DNA from: Trichuris trichiura
Lineage: Eukaryota; Nematoda; Enoplea; Trichinellida; Trichuridae
NCBI GenBank assembly: GCA_037903355.1
Contig: JBAJFE010000009.1
Coordinates: 496,001-560,000, forward strand
Direction of reading: 5' to 3'
DNA: 64,000 nucleotides
In this document: positions 1 to 11,600 of the stretch, piece after piece
How the letters are laid out: the number at the start of each line of letters is the position of its first letter
Position numbering within the stretch: the stretch's first letter is position 1
Made by a program: the position numbers and the translations under genes
The notes under the pieces: model-generated
Told to the model about the DNA's origin: nothing
Databases searched by the model: none
Seen by the model: the letters and a program-made list of their open reading frames with translations, nothing else

Positions 1-1610
1 AATAAGGCGTTAATTTTAGTTAAGGCTTAAATAAGGGCAGGACAGGATAACCAGTATGCTCGACCGTGAAAGGAGAACATGATGACCGCGCGCTTAACAT
101 AGAGGAACCTGCATTTCACAAACTGTGGGGCGCATAGTCGAGAAGACCCAGAATATAACAAATTTAAAAAAAATATTATTAGTTCACAAAAGTATTGGCA
201 GCCCAAAGATGGTTTGCATTTTCAGTTCTTAAAAACGGAAAAGGCGCCAAAGTGTATTGGGTAGTGGAGGTAAATTTCTCCAAGTTTTTGTCGTGTGGTA
301 AAAGTTTAAATATTTAAGAATATAATTAATCAATTTTTCGTTTCTGAGCTTTTATGCTTTGCAGAGTGTTCTGGTCCTGACCTCAAATGCAGGTATTTCT
401 TAATAACTTGCTTTACCATAGGATCAAGATAGGGCTAGTTTCTCTAGTAAAGCAAAACGGCATTACTGCCTGACGATCACTATTTCGTGAGAAGAGTGAG
501 TCGCCCTAAAAAATACGCAGAACGTGTTGTATATATTGTCGTCTAAGGCAGGCATATCAAATTTGCGGTCTTTGCAAGCATACCTATGACTCGTACAGAG
601 AATACTGCGAAAGAATTTCGAATAATTGTAAATAAAAGCTGATTTTAGATGGTTGTAATTCCTTTACAATATATTTGTTGCTTTTGCAAGCAGGTCTACG
701 TTATTCCCTTCAAAACTTTCGTTTCTCTTTTAAACTGTTAAACAGTATTTTGCATTCAACAATATGGTTAGTCGCTAAACTATTTGTACGTGCATCGTTT
801 TTTAAATTTGAAGTAGTAAAACTATTTTGCAATAATTTTTGTCATGGAAAAATAAATGTGACCCATTTGGCCCTCAGGTGACCCTTAGGTTGATACGTAT
901 GATTTAAGATTTCAAGCAATAAATAGTATTAAAAAAATTGTTTCCAAAAGTTTCATAGAATTCTGTGCACCTGCTAAAGTTTGTCCTACTGGACTAGACA
1001 TGTCCATCAACAGAGAAAATTTATTCAAAAACACCAATAGCATTTTCTGTAGAAAACATTTCTGTACCTGTCCTCAACATTTGAATACACAGCGACGAAA
1101 AGAGGTTTCCATTCTCCAGTCGACGAGTATTCCGTATAATGAATTTCGCGAATTCCTTTATATGCTCACTTCCTTTTCTTTTAGTCACTGCGCCACGAAG
1201 GCGAACTGCTGCAAAGCGATTAACCTGACATAGCTGACCTTAGCACAGGGATTGAGCTTTATATGTTTATCCTCAATTGGCAATGAATAGGAATACCTAA
1301 GCTTTTCATGGAACACGATGAAGTGTTACTCATTTCGTTCCAAGTGACTAGAAACTTCTCCAGTATAAAATTGGCGTCATATTAATAGACTCAGACGAAG
1401 AGTATGCGCTTGAACTTAACGTAAGAGTATGCAAGTCTATAATTTCAGTTGAGGTTGTATTGTAAAATTTGCTGTCACATGTTCATCACAAAAGTTCATC
1501 CTTCTTATTTCTTTAGTGTTAACCGCTTCGACCAGTATTCTGTATCGTTGGAAACTATTGTTCATCGTTAAAAATAATTGATCAACATGGACAGCGTGTT
1601 GGCAAAAGTT
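1..1610. other. Intergenic, no gene recognised
   Basis: AT-rich sequence with only short open frames of biased composition and no recognisable domain, repeat unit or RNA gene. It lies 3' of the receptor gene that ends at 1611 on the minus strand and may hold its 3' UTR. Confidence 0.5.
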
Positions 1611-4600
1611 CTACATCGTCGTCGGCGCAACTACGCTTTGTACTAACGTAACATTCTTCGGTCCAGACTTTGAGGATCTGCAAGTTAACGCTTTAATTAT
1701 TTTTAAACCAATTCCTTTCATTGCGTTTCGAAGCTGTGCACAGTTACTGGCAATAAGCACCACTTGGACAGTACAGTTTGTGGGTTGCATGAGCCATATA
1801 ATATCAGTAACAAGGCCACTGCGCCGTCCCATTTTCAAAATGATCAGCGTCATCACCGGAATAACGTTTAAAATAAGTTGGCAAAACATTAAAGATTTGA
1901 ATTTCTGATTGATCACTTTTTCTCTGGCTTGCTGAACCATTCGAATGCTTGGGCAGTTGCTACGCCGCCGTCGGAGGCATCCAATAGCACCGAAGTAGAC
2001 AATTACGCTGGTTGTATCAACAAGTAATATGTAAAACTTTTCAAAGAAGTAGCAAAATTCCGGGATAACGTGTTCGTGCACGCAATACTTCGAGACAATA
2101 ATTTGCTTCCGATTTCCCCAAAATGACGCCAATATGTTCAAAGCGTGACAAATGGAATTAAGCAAGAATATTAGCAGCACTATAACGAGAACATAATTGT
2201 TGTATACACTTGGTTTTGGTCGTTTCCGAAACATTGAGATACAGCGTTCAGCAGCGATTAGCAGAATTAAAGTCGACGAAAGCTTGTTGCCGTAATCCCA
2301 AAAAAGAACGTGTACGCTGCTACGAAAACATAACTGTGGCGTCATCAGGTCATTGTACGCCGGCTTGAACATTTGCTTAAGTCGGAAAGACCCACTGGCA
2401 ATGAATCCGATGCAGACGATGACATTGCTGATGGCTAATGCTTAAAATAATGAATTTATAAATTGATTAAAAAAAGTCACCAGTCGATGGCTTGTATAAG
2501 GCAAAAAGTAGCAATGAATAAATCAGTAGACGATTCCCTATGGTAATTATTGGGGTAGTGTAGCCATTTAGAACAATATGCAATTAATCAAATGGAGGGA
2601 ATTTTCCATTTCTCTTTGACTAAAGTGAACAGTTGAGTAAACTGCCAGAGAAAGTGCAAGATAATAATTGGCCTAACAATTTGCTCATCCGTTCGTCGCT
2701 AAGGCACTTGTGTAGATTAATTACATACACCCATTACAAAAGTAAAACTCGTGACTGAAGACCATTACGAAAATGCGAAAACCCGTTGGAAGATGTTCTG
2801 TACAGTAAAAAAGCTCCCTCCGATTTATTATTAATACAGATAAAAATAAGGGTCTTTGCTTCGAAATGGTGATTAAAACCGTCACTTTGAATGCTTAGGG
2901 GACACTAATAGCACCATATTTTAAAGATGACGTCTTTGTTAATACTATCAGGTGCAAAACCGTTCATGAAGAATGGTTTTAACGCAAAAAGTAGGGTTTG
3001 TAACTGGCAGAAAACAATTCAAGCTACAGACCGTTATTCGTCACGTAGTTCACTTGTTGCGCAAAGTGAAACGAATATTTTGATGCATAGCAAAGCAGGT
3101 AAAGCAACACTATTGGACTATGATGAGCCATTCTATATTTAGGAATTTGAACTTGAAATAGGAGACTGACTTCATATCTAATTTAAAACACTTGGACCTA
3201 TTAGCATGATGTTCACTTATTCCGTCGTGTCATAACGGACGGCCACTAGTTGTCTTATAATAAAATGGAGAATAGGGATACATCATTATTTTGAATTACG
3301 AATGTCTGCTAACGCTCTTTCGTAACATTTTTTGAGTGGCTTGGTCTTTGACAAAGGTAAAAGGGTTTAATGTCTTTTTTCTTGGTACTTTAGCATGATC
3401 GTTTACTTATTATGAGAAATCTTCTACAGTAAGCTTTTGAAGAACCCTCTAAGGCTTAAGGACCCGCCCAGTTTTTGAATTTTTTTCTTGTCTTTGTAAT
3501 AAGGTATAACCAGTAGAAGGACCGTACAGATAAGCTTGTTGATTATTAAGTCAAAATTTTCTCACTGGAGGTGAGATCTCTTTGAGTAACCATAATCCTA
3601 GCGAAAACAGAAAGACATAATTCGCATGAAGGAAACTGCACAACATGCAGAAATTTAAACTTCAATACAAGAAACTTTAAGACAACCAGCAATTATCCGT
3701 GACTGGTTTGATATCTCTACCATTATTTCTTTCTACGCTTTCCCGCTGAAAGTGGGACCAACGAGCCTTGAAGGCACTAAACGTTTTTTTGTGAATGGCA
3801 CCAAATGGTTATACGAGACAGAAAAATATCAGTATACGACAAAATACTAAAAAAGACAAAAATCCTAAATCATCAATGAATCCGCTTGCTTTGTCATGTT
3901 CGTCACAGTTTGTGTACACCAGCTAAGCCTAAACCAAAAGTAGAGAACAATGCTATGTACATAGTCATTATGCTTAGGTTAAGGCTTAGATGGGGTACAT
4001 GAACGGCGAATAACCAGATAAAGCAGCCAAGTTTGCTGTTCAGGATTTTCCTCTTTCGGAACTTTTGCTTTTCAGGATTTTCAAGCGCGCTGAAAAAATT
4101 ATTATTATTATTATTATTAAGCACCCCGTCTTCAAGATTATTATTATGTATTATTAATAGCAACATTAACGTGCTTGCAAACCGTCAGAGTTAAGTAACG
4201 CTCGGTATGCACAAAATTTTCAGAACGGCACTCTGTGCATCAGGTTCAAGAATCTTAGCAAGAAGAATAAACTTTATTCTGCAAGTTTCGAGGTCAATAA
4301 AGCTGCCTTATTTTCCAGGGAAACTAAGCAAGAACGTCTTTTGCGGAAAACATTTTGCAGGACTGCGCAAGCCTTACGATACGAAATTTTTACACGTAAA
4401 AAAGCTCACAGTTGCTTCAACGCTGTCGGACTTTTCATGTCATCATTAAAGTAGCAAAGGCTAGCGATAAATTCAGCTTTATATATCGTCTGCGCAGCTG
4501 CGTTAATAGCTTAATAAGACGTAATGGTTCCCGCTTAGGATTTACACAAACTTCAAAGTACTAACATATGTACAAAAAACATGTTAAATTTTGTACGGCC

Positions 4601-4920
4601 TCCAAGAATAAAATTTATTAATAATACTCTGTAAATATGTGGTGCAACAAAAGACTGTATATAACAAAACTGACCACGTTAAGCAAATTTTTGAAAGCAA
4701 AAATGTCATAATAAGTTATTAGTACTAACCATTCCTCTTTAGGTATCAGCAGTCACGATAACATTTACTTACCAGCGGCCATTATATAATCAGACCGGTA
4801 GCATTTGACCTTCACGATGACACAGAAGATCAGCATGTTGAATAAGGCACCAATTACTCCACTAATGAGCTGGCAGCTGAATATAACAACAAACGTAGTG
4901 GGAACTTCAGTCTGCTGCAT
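1611..4920 (-). CDS. Seven-transmembrane serpentine receptor, two exons, 325 aa
   Basis: Exon 1 is 4773-4920 (49 codons plus 1 nt) and exon 2 is 1611-2440. They join through a 2.3-kb phase-1 intron with donor GTAAGT and acceptor TTTTAAG. Neither exon has an internal stop and the join gives 325 aa. Exon 1 starts MQQTEVPTTFVV and is almost entirely TM1 (..GALFNMLIFCVIVK). Exon 2 opens with TM2 (LAISNVIVCIGFIASG), then TM3 ending in AAERCISMF, an ERC version of the DRY motif. Further hydrophobic segments follow, with a basic third inner loop (REKVINQKFK) before TM6 and a basic tail. Size and layout fit nematode rhodopsin-like (srsx/srw-type) receptors of the plasma membrane. The ligand is unknown. 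The same intron position and phase recur in the other two receptor genes here. An annotation based on exon 2 alone, starting at the Met at 2372, would lose TM1 and TM2. Confidence 0.82.
4098..4158. repeat. (ATT)n microsatellite
   Basis: About seven perfect ATT units at 4098-4120 are followed by a second short ATT run near 4139-4158. It lies in the receptor gene's intron. The stretch between the runs, AAGCACCCCGTCTTCAAG, also occurs at about 6837, so this is probably the tail of a dispersed repeat. Confidence 0.7.
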
Positions 4921-4993
4921 TTCCCTAAAAGCTTAGTGAAGTTAGCAAACAAGAAAAGAACAATGAACTATTTTATAGAAGATTTTAACTGGG

Positions 4994-5031
4994 CGAAGCT
5001 TTCATAACGGAGTTTAGTCCATCTTCAGCAT
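4994..5031 (-). ncRNA. Degenerate hammerhead-like motif
   Basis: Minus strand reads CTGAAGA-T, an imperfect hairpin, then GAAAGCTT followed by CGC. The core and the GAAAGCTT box are intact, but stem II is weak and the 5' side of stem I does not pair. It is a decayed copy of the motif found throughout the window. Confidence 0.4.
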
Positions 5032-5727
5032 CCACTTCTACAGAAGTTAATTTCGAACGGCTAAGAAAATCAAATTGAACAAAGTAACCTTTGTAGAAGA
5101 AGAACGTAAGAGACGCTGGAGACAGGATAATGTGCATTCCGAGAGTTTCTTCCCTGGGAAATCTCGTAGTTTTGAAACGAATTACTATGCTGTCGTTGCG
5201 AAAAGTTAAATTTTTCAACGGAATAATGAATACTAATTGGAAACGTTTGCTCACATAAGATTTTGCTCAAGCTTATTTACGCTTTGGCGTCCTTCAAACA
5301 AAGCAGCACAGGACATTCTTCATGAATTGAGAAACCGTATATGCGAGCAGGAATCTGCGAATGGGACGAACGCATGGTTCCACGGACACTTTTAACTTGG
5401 AGCTGAACGCTTGGTCGAATCAGAATCATGTTTGCTACAGCTCAGCAAGAAATCATTTAAGTTAAGTTTCAGTATAATAATTGCCCCTCTTATTGACTTT
5501 CTGCGCAAAAGCGTTTCCTGTTAGCTGCAGGATGTAGCCAATCAGGAAACTGCATAAGCCAATTCTGCACTGAACTTTTCCTCTCGCAGTCTTGTGTAGT
5601 ATCACAGTGAAGGCTTTTACGGTCAACTGAACGGTTGTTGCTAACTTAGTTCCATTTCTGCTTACGAATGAAAATGCTTCCTATTACAAAATTTTATCCA
5701 GTAAGACATTTTCGTCACATTATACAA

Positions 5728-5945
5728 AATGCGAATTTATTTTCATTGGGTTGCTTCTTTTTTATACGGATTTTGAGTCCCGTTGAAAACTTTTATTACT
5801 AAATTTTCCGTAGCTTTCAGGTCCGAACGCGACCCGTCATCAGCGGTCTTAATTTGACGTATTCAAAATCCGTATTAAAAAAAGCAGCCCAATGAAATTA
5901 TACGGTCCCGTACAAAGAAACTATATCTTCAATGCGAATTTATTT
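5728..5945. mobile_element. 188-bp hammerhead-bearing palindromic element with 15-bp target duplication
   Basis: The 15-bp direct repeat AATGCGAATTTATTT occurs at 5728-5742 and 5931-5945. The 188 bp between (5743-5930) have inverted arms: CATTGGGTTGC..TTTTTTATACGG at 5744-5777 is mirrored by CCGTATTAAAAAAAGCAGCC at about 5867-5889. The left part also holds TGAGTCCCGTTGA, a phrase repeated at the ends of the Penelope-like element at 21.9-24.4 kb. A hammerhead motif sits in the middle on the minus strand. There is no coding capacity, so this is a non-autonomous element that needs retrotransposition enzymes from elsewhere. Confidence 0.72.
5812..5846 (-). ncRNA. Hammerhead ribozyme-like motif
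   Basis: Minus strand reads CCG, CTGATGA, C, a GGGTC/GACCT stem with short loop, GAAAGCTA, then CGG. The core matches the minimal type I hammerheads known from Penelope-like elements. The flanking CCG/CGG forms the start of stem I. Confidence 0.65.
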
Positions 5946-6534
5946 CAGTAAAAAAGTTGTGCTATCTTACCAAACAAACACGCGTGCAAGTTACGATCGT
6001 TTAAATAAACAAATATTTAGTCCGTTAATGCATTAAGCCGAAAGTAAAATCAGAGTTCCCGTTTGATTAACGTGTAATCTCATTGTTTCTTTCGTGTTCT
6101 AGTTAAATTGCTCAAAAACAAAAGATTGCCGCACCTAGGCAACTATTTTTAAGTATTGAAATGCAATATCGTAACACTAACTAAGCAAACTAGCCTAAGC
6201 ACATGAAAAAATGCAATAATTTTCTCTTTATGTGACAATTCGTTTCTGCGAATTCCATATTTCTAACTGTTCACTGTCAGTGCAGCAAAAACTGGTTAGG
6301 AATTTTTCATTTTACTCTTAACGGGGTTCATTTCCAATTTTTATTTAAACTGAAAGTTTTTCACCTCGATAATATCGGGACAAGAACGCCTTGGCAACTG
6401 TTTAAACTTCCCCTATTAAAGGCCGTCAATAAGGCTTACGTGTGCTCTTCCAAACAAGAATAAGCCACAAAAACTAATGTGAAATTAAAACCAAATCCTG
6501 TTATTGAAAAGCTCAGTTTTACCGGGGTTAAACA

Positions 6535-6890
6535 AAGACTAACCTTGTCCCGTCGTCAGCGATGGTGGTAATGGCCACTAATGGAATGGCCTGTCTCTTG
6601 CAAAGACAACATATTAACAGGCCATTCCATTAATGGCCATTACCACCATCGCTGACGACGGGACAAGGTTAGTCCCGAAAGCTACGAAACTGTTAAGTGT
6701 TTGTTCTGTATTTTTCCTTAATAATTGCTCATCCATCCATTGGTAGGGCATTTGCTTCGGTTTAATTCCAGAACCCATCAACGGGCAAGAAAACATACCG
6801 TATAAGGAAGTGATGAAAATCCATTGTCCCGTTAAGAAGCACCCCGTCTTCAAGAAGAAAAAAACGTGAAATAATAACTTAACCATGTTT
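6535..6890. mobile_element. Fold-back hammerhead element
   Basis: Sequence 6539-6597 is repeated inverted at 6610-6676 (CCATTACCACCATCGCTGAC and its complement), which makes a long hairpin. The right side carries an intact hammerhead motif. It then runs through GCTCATCCATCCATTGGTAG (6727-6746) to a tail with TTGTCCCGTTAAGAAGCACC (about 6826-6845). The same block is found near 25.5 kb and 54.6 kb. No clear target duplication was found, so the edges are approximate. Confidence 0.6.
6649..6687 (+). ncRNA. Hammerhead ribozyme-like motif
   Basis: Reads TCG, CTGACGA, C, GGGAC-AAGGTTA-GTCCC, GAAAGCTA, CGA. Stem II has five perfect pairs, stem I starts with a UCG/CGA match, and the GAAA box is intact. 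The left arm of the hairpin (about 6541-6571, minus strand) keeps the core but has lost the GAAAGC part. Confidence 0.68.
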
Positions 6891-7825
6891 GGCCAGAGAC
6901 ATATTTAATCTGCTTGCAAAACGAATGTTACGGCTATGAAATCACTATTTGCATAAGTAATGAGCTCTAACGTTCCTGAGCCTGTTTGACTATGAAGATT
7001 AATTTTTTATTTGGCCTGTTACTAGAAGCGCTTTGGCTCATCCGTTGAACAGCTGCCCCAAGTTGTCTTAAATCAGTGAAACTTACTAAATAAAGAACAA
7101 TTCCCCATTTTAACACGTGAAACTTTAAACATCAATGTAAAACGTCTTCATTGTTTTTCATGCTCAAGTCAAAAGTAGCTCATAAACAATATCGACAGCA
7201 AGGTGAAGGGAACCGGTAAAACAGTCAGTAAAACTTTACCTTAACGCACCAAAGTCTTTTCTGAGTTCTTTTCTAACGTTTACGTGCACGGTTGAGCAGC
7301 ACTTCCATTTGTCGCCGGCGGCTCCCTTATGCAATATTATTAAATTTAATTTGCAAGAGTTCAAAATACGTATTGATTTTTCAATGATCTACCACGTTAA
7401 AGAAGAGCATACCAAACTGAACAAGAAGAGCAACTCGATGAACGAAGGATCGACTCGATAGGTAACCCCATCGGCTGGCAATACGAGAGAACTCCCCAGC
7501 GGCCGACTCCAATGAAGGCCAAGAGAGGTTTCTGACTTTTTATTGCTTGCGCGGGATGGCCCAAAGCTGGGGGGAAGGCTCCACAGGAATATTTCTGGTC
7601 TGATAACGGGATATTCATAATAAAAGAAGAAAAAACTTTTTTATGAATTTTACTTCCGTTGTATTATCTGGCATTAGCACTTTAACGCCGGCTGACGTCA
7701 GAGCCAAGCTGTCCACAAGGTTTACTATTAATACTTGACTGTTCTAGCAAAAGACCGTGAAGTGTGCGGTCACCCTCTTGTGCTGCTTCCACAGCTTGGC
7801 ACTGCACTTTGCTGCTTGACATGAA

Positions 7826-8143
7826 TGCGTAATTAACTGTAACCTATTTATTGAACGAGTAAAATATCCGTTCTTTGGCAATTCTGTCTATGAAACCTCA
7901 ATTGTATTCCCCTGCCGCAACGGAAAACTGCTAACAAAATATAAGTTCTGTTTTCGACTGCATGAATGCAAACAGAAAAGCTGCAGCTTCTTAGCTTCTT
8001 GTGGCCATGAAAAGTTTATACTCCAACCTTACTGCAAGGATACACATAAACGACTGTTCACTATCATAAATTGCAAGAAGACATTATTTAGCACATCTTT
8101 ATTTCAAGCCATTGCTACCGCGGTACCTACACCGCAGAAATAA
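7826..8143 (+). CDS. Cysteine-rich open frame, possible internal exon (unrecognised)
   Basis: An open frame of about 105 codons without a Met start holds about ten cysteines, including HECKQKSC, SFLASC and PYC. That is unusual for random AT-rich DNA. A possible donor GCG|GTACCT at about 8118 is in phase 0. The next acceptor with a strong pyrimidine tract (ending CTCTCCTAATTTCAG at 8355) is also read in phase 0. No family is recognised. It could be a chance frame, because no convincing acceptor was found upstream. Confidence 0.22.
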   Translation, partial: CVINCNLFIERVKYPFFGNSVYETSIVFPCRNGKLLTKYKFCFRLHECKQKSCSFLASCGHEKFILQPYCKDTHKRLFTIINCKKTLFSTSLFQAIATAVPTPQK

Positions 8144-8355
8144 AAGTCTCCTTGTTCAAAGACTAAAAATAAATTCGCAGAACGAATTTATAATGATACT
8201 ACTTCAAATCATCGGCATTACCAAACTCATTCTTTTAACTTATCCGCTTTGTATCCATACATAACTCAAATACACTGAAGTTACTTGCACTTTCCCTATC
8301 TGCTGAAGTTCCTTTTAGTTTCCTTTTCCCTATCTCTCCTAATTTCAGACATTTC

Positions 8356-8615
8356 AGGTCAGAACTCCGTCAAGTGGCACTGATGGACCTCTAAAATTGC
8401 TATCAATTGAAAGCTGGTTGCCTATGCAAGCGCTGACCATAAATTGCATAAAAGATTTGCAATCTACAGGAAAACGCAGACGCCTGAAAATCGCCAATTT
8501 TGCCATAAACAAATTAAATATTGAGAGCATATTAGCTAAGTTGGTTGGAGAGGAGAAATTTAAAGCTTCGATCGAGATGCTTAAGACGGGATCAGATCTG
8601 TCTCAGAAGCTCTGA
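8356..8615 (+). CDS. Possible terminal exon of unknown gene
   Basis: An open frame of 86 codons begins directly after a very good acceptor (a pyrimidine-rich run ending TAATTTCAG) and ends at TGA. It contains a basic stretch (GKRRRLK) and charged helix-like sequence, but no known domain. Against it, the last 40 nt resemble a decayed hammerhead element, so it may be repeat-derived and non-coding. Confidence 0.25.
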
Positions 8616-11600
8616 ACTTTTTTTCACAAGGATAAAGAGTTCCAATGTAATCGCCACGCTCTGAATATGAAAAACTGCACGCCCATTAAAAAGCACCCTT
8701 TTTTCGCCCAAGTAGATTAAAGGCTTTCTTGTGATTGAATTTGTTGATCATATGCTCTTTCAATTACAAATAATATCTATTCAGCGGGCTTGGGACTCCA
8801 CCTTAGCAGGAAGTCGCTCACTTTTCGTGCAGTCAGTTATAAGGCACAAGTGACATTTCAAGAAAACTTGGTGTTAAAAACGAAATTCTTTCTAAAACTT
8901 TCTGAAGATAATCTCTTTATGAATCTAACCTGCTTATTCATTACGGTGAAGTTGGTGGGAGAATTCCTCACCTTCAACATGCGGGCACAATCCCTGACTA
9001 TCATACGAAGTATGAAAATTTGTTGCCCTGTTAAGGCTTCGCACATTTCATTTAGTTAAGTTATGGTTTATGCAACATGCGATGAGCTCCGCTGTCAGTT
9101 TAAAAAAGTCATTTGGATATACTGATACGCCAGAATACTTTATCCGAAAGAATTTATGGGATGCGTAGTTGAAACTGGATTTTCTTTTAAATAATGGAGG
9201 TCGAATAGGAAACAGTCGTTTAGTTCCTCCATGTATTGACCACAGATGGCCAGTAATGAATTTTGTACTGTTATTAATGTACGCCTGAACTGCTACTGCA
9301 AAAATATACTAATGTTCATTAACGAATACTGCCTGCTTTGTAATGAAATGAAGCAGTTTCAGCCCGCTGAAACGATATTATTGCCGCTGCTGATAATAAA
9401 TCTTACGGCATCAGACTGGTGGGCGCTCATGAATAAGTCAGTAGAGATACTGGTAGTACCAGTCCTCTTATTCACAGTGTATGAATGAACACTCTACGCA
9501 GTGACTTTTCGGAAAGATAACTAATCCATCTGCCGATTTCACGGCAGTTTTTTACTTACAGAACCACTTGTTAGAAACGAATTAAACCATTTAAACTGGC
9601 CAGGCGAGGTTGATCGATAGAAAACTTAATCCAGCTTTATATTTCTAGCATGCGTTTGGTGCAGTTTAACCGAACTGTATTTAATATAAGAAAATGAAAG
9701 CATGTTTCGACTGCGTTTGGATAAAAACAAAATTGCCAGCTCAAGTAAATCACTGACCTTACTATTACAGAATTACATTACATTAATACTTGACTTTTGC
9801 ACTGATTTTTGAGGTTAACTCAGAAAAAAGTGTGCTTATCCATTTACGCACGCAATACCGTCTTAGAAAAAAACTGGAACTTTTTAAGCACCCGTGTAAC
9901 GAAGACATAAATGCACAAGTTTAAAGGCGACGAAAGATTTGGTTTTTCAACGTTTGTCTGATTTTCAACGTCTATGTTTGACGACTTTAACGAGCAATAA
10001 GTTGGCGTTTTTTCATGAGGTTTATGGATGCAGCTGTTAGAAAAGTTAAGAAAACGTTTTTATTGAGAGAACTTTCTGAATCGACTTTACTCCGTCTTAA
10101 GCGTCTGAATCTTTGCTTCCCAACATCTCGGAAATGTGGACACCGGATATTGAAGAGTGTTGGCTCTGAAAACGTTGTCATTTAAAGAAATGGTCTTATT
10201 TATTCTAAGCAGTTTGCTTTCATGCATTTCAATTAAAAGGCGCTACGTGTTCAATAACAGTACATTGCCGTACGCTCTGCTTCAACGAAACCAACGAGCA
10301 GCCTTGAAACTTGTATAGCCAAACATGATGTTATTATGTTTATCCCTATATCAGTTACTTCAAATTGCAGATGCTATCAATGCATATTGCATAAAAAGTG
10401 CATGTGGGCTAGAAGAATACCATTAGACAGTAGGTAACACAATGCCGTTAAGCTACTGCATCTTACTCCCGATGTCACCTAATGGTCAAGATAATTTTTA
10501 AAATGTCAGTTTGCAAACTTTATTTTCTAATTAAAAGAAACAATACAGACATTTAAGTTATAACAAAATAAATGTACCACACGAATGTTCCTCGCGTATG
10601 TTATTAATAAATTCCCATTAGCTTACGTGGCATAGACCGTTATTGTACGATGACGCACATGAAAGGAAATAGTTTCCGGAGCCCGCTTTGTCTCGTTTTC
10701 AGGTCACTGCGAATACAGATAGTGAAAGTCACCTTAGTTCAGGAAAAAAGTTCCAGTAATTCAATTGATCCTAACGGATCACTGCTGCATGGAAGTTCAC
10801 AGCCGGAGTGTCATTATTTTCAATAAATTAAAAATAAGATTTTCCTGCAGAAATGAGGAGAGAACCATGTTTACTTACTCGCTTGCTTTCCGAGATTACG
10901 TGGCACTGTTAGTGGTAATAATCAGTGGGCAAGGCCTAATAACGCATGCACATTAATGAGCAAAAGCAAAAACAAAGTTTGACTAACTATTAATATTTAT
11001 TCTCATTCACAATAGACTATCTATTGTCAACAGGTTTAGGGACAGGACAACAGCCGCCTTCAGCTCAAACAAATGGAATGCTGATTATTGCTTCTCCTAA
11101 AGGTTGCCAAGGATTACAATGATTGAAGTTGCACACAGTAACAATGGTTAACCGAAATCTTCGTTAAGCATTTTGCCCCTGCATCCTTTGAAGCACTAAT
11201 CATAAAAATAACTCGTCGAAACAAGCGGTTCTTTTGGTTGCCCCATTTTCTCATCGGAAACAATGAAAGATGCAACTACGAAAGCTCTATGAAATGTTAC
11301 TAAGTCGCTATGGAGAATTAGCTTTCTTTGAAGGTTACTACGTAATAATCGAAGCACCGATTAAAATTTAAAAAACTGCCAATAAACGCTAATCATAGCA
11401 AGTAACTGAGAATCAATAAGGTGCTGTCATTACTGCATGTGACGAAATCAGAGCTGTTTCTAGCAATGAAAGACCAAAAAAGCTGGACGCACTGAAGATG
11501 TAAGGGGTATTGCTTTGTAAGTTACACTGTCATATCATTTTCTCCAACAACACTGCCTTCTTTTGACTATTCTCTTAAAGCTAGGTTTATTCTAATAGAA

